Made by a program: the position numbers and the translations under genes. From NCBI GenBank assembly GCA_035546295.1, contig DATKBT010000080.1, positions 1-21,605 of the forward strand: DNA of 21,605 nucleotides, in the 5' to 3' direction. Positions 21,595 to 21,605 of the stretch are shown here, piece after piece; position 1 is the first letter of the stretch, and each line of letters opens with the position of its first letter. The DNA comes from DATKBT01 sp035546295 (GTDB lineage: Bacteria > Acidobacteriota > Thermoanaerobaculia > Multivoradales > Multivoraceae). Under the pieces are notes generated by a model. That model had not been told where the DNA came from. It made no database searches and worked only from the letters and a program-made list of their open reading frames with translations.

Positions 21595-21605
21595 AGCCTT
21601 CCTGC
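21584..21605 (+). CDS. Start of a possible Tat-exported protein (cut by window end)
   Basis: An ATG at 21584, six bases after GGAAGAG, begins MDRRAFL before the window ends. A twin Arg followed by a hydrophobic pair at the extreme N-terminus is the usual beginning of Tat signal peptides (RRxFL). Only seven codons are visible, so identity is unknown. Confidence 0.4.

Overview
This is a GC-rich bacterial window that looks chromosomal and Acidobacteriota-like. That placement is inference. It rests on the very high GC, the abundance of S9 and M14 peptidases and sialidase-fold secreted proteins, the N-terminal scrap of an ADOP/MacB-type permease (a family typical of Acidobacteriota), and a porin-cytochrome cluster. 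No rRNA, tRNA, CRISPR array or phage module was seen.

Layout. (1) Positions 1-6056, minus strand: a putative extracellular electron-transfer operon. In transcription order it holds a monoheme cytochrome c (6056-5706), a decaheme MtrA/DmsE-type cytochrome (5584-4610), a large MtrB/PioB-type outer-membrane barrel (4592-2706), a second monoheme cytochrome c (2594-2151) and a Cys-containing sialidase-fold secreted protein (1902-649). The start of an M14 zinc carboxypeptidase leaves the window at position 1. (2) Positions 6410-8532: a divergent pair, a DUF2277 protein (minus) and an MsbA-like ABC exporter half-transporter (plus). Both have a TAGAAT box only 6-7 bases before ATG and may be leaderless. 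(3) Positions 8540-15790: a scrambled zone where intact genes alternate with gene remnants. The intact genes are a heavy-metal-type MerR regulator overlapping ynfA, an SLC13/TrkA-C permease, a VapBC toxin-antitoxin pair, a four-helix membrane protein and an XRE regulator. The remnants are a PhoU piece fused to a frameshifted secreted protein, a small membrane-protein remnant abutting an IS1380 transposase fragment, a MarR N-terminus running into vapB, a frameshifted doxX, and an ADOP-permease N-terminus fused to a frameshifted DUF2975 gene. (4) Positions 15875-17725, minus: a membrane PAS-GGDEF-EAL protein. (5) Positions 18381-21605, plus: a tightly overlapping run of an S9 prolyl-oligopeptidase-type secreted peptidase, a six-helix membrane protein, a 31-residue ORF and the first codons of a possible Tat-exported protein.

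How it works together. Region 1 has the parts needed to carry electrons between periplasm and outer surface (decaheme wire inside a barrel, small soluble carriers on either side). The window contains no surface terminal reductase and no inner-membrane quinol oxidase. Region 3 reads as a recombination hot spot. The heavy-metal MerR operator is nearly perfect and still faces the minus strand, but the gene it should drive has been replaced by a broken chimera.

A theme across the window is 15-base tandem repeats (five-residue units) at unrelated places: after the signal peptides of the decaheme cytochrome and the S9 peptidase, in the C-terminal tail of the GGDEF-EAL protein, and in two intergenic stretches.
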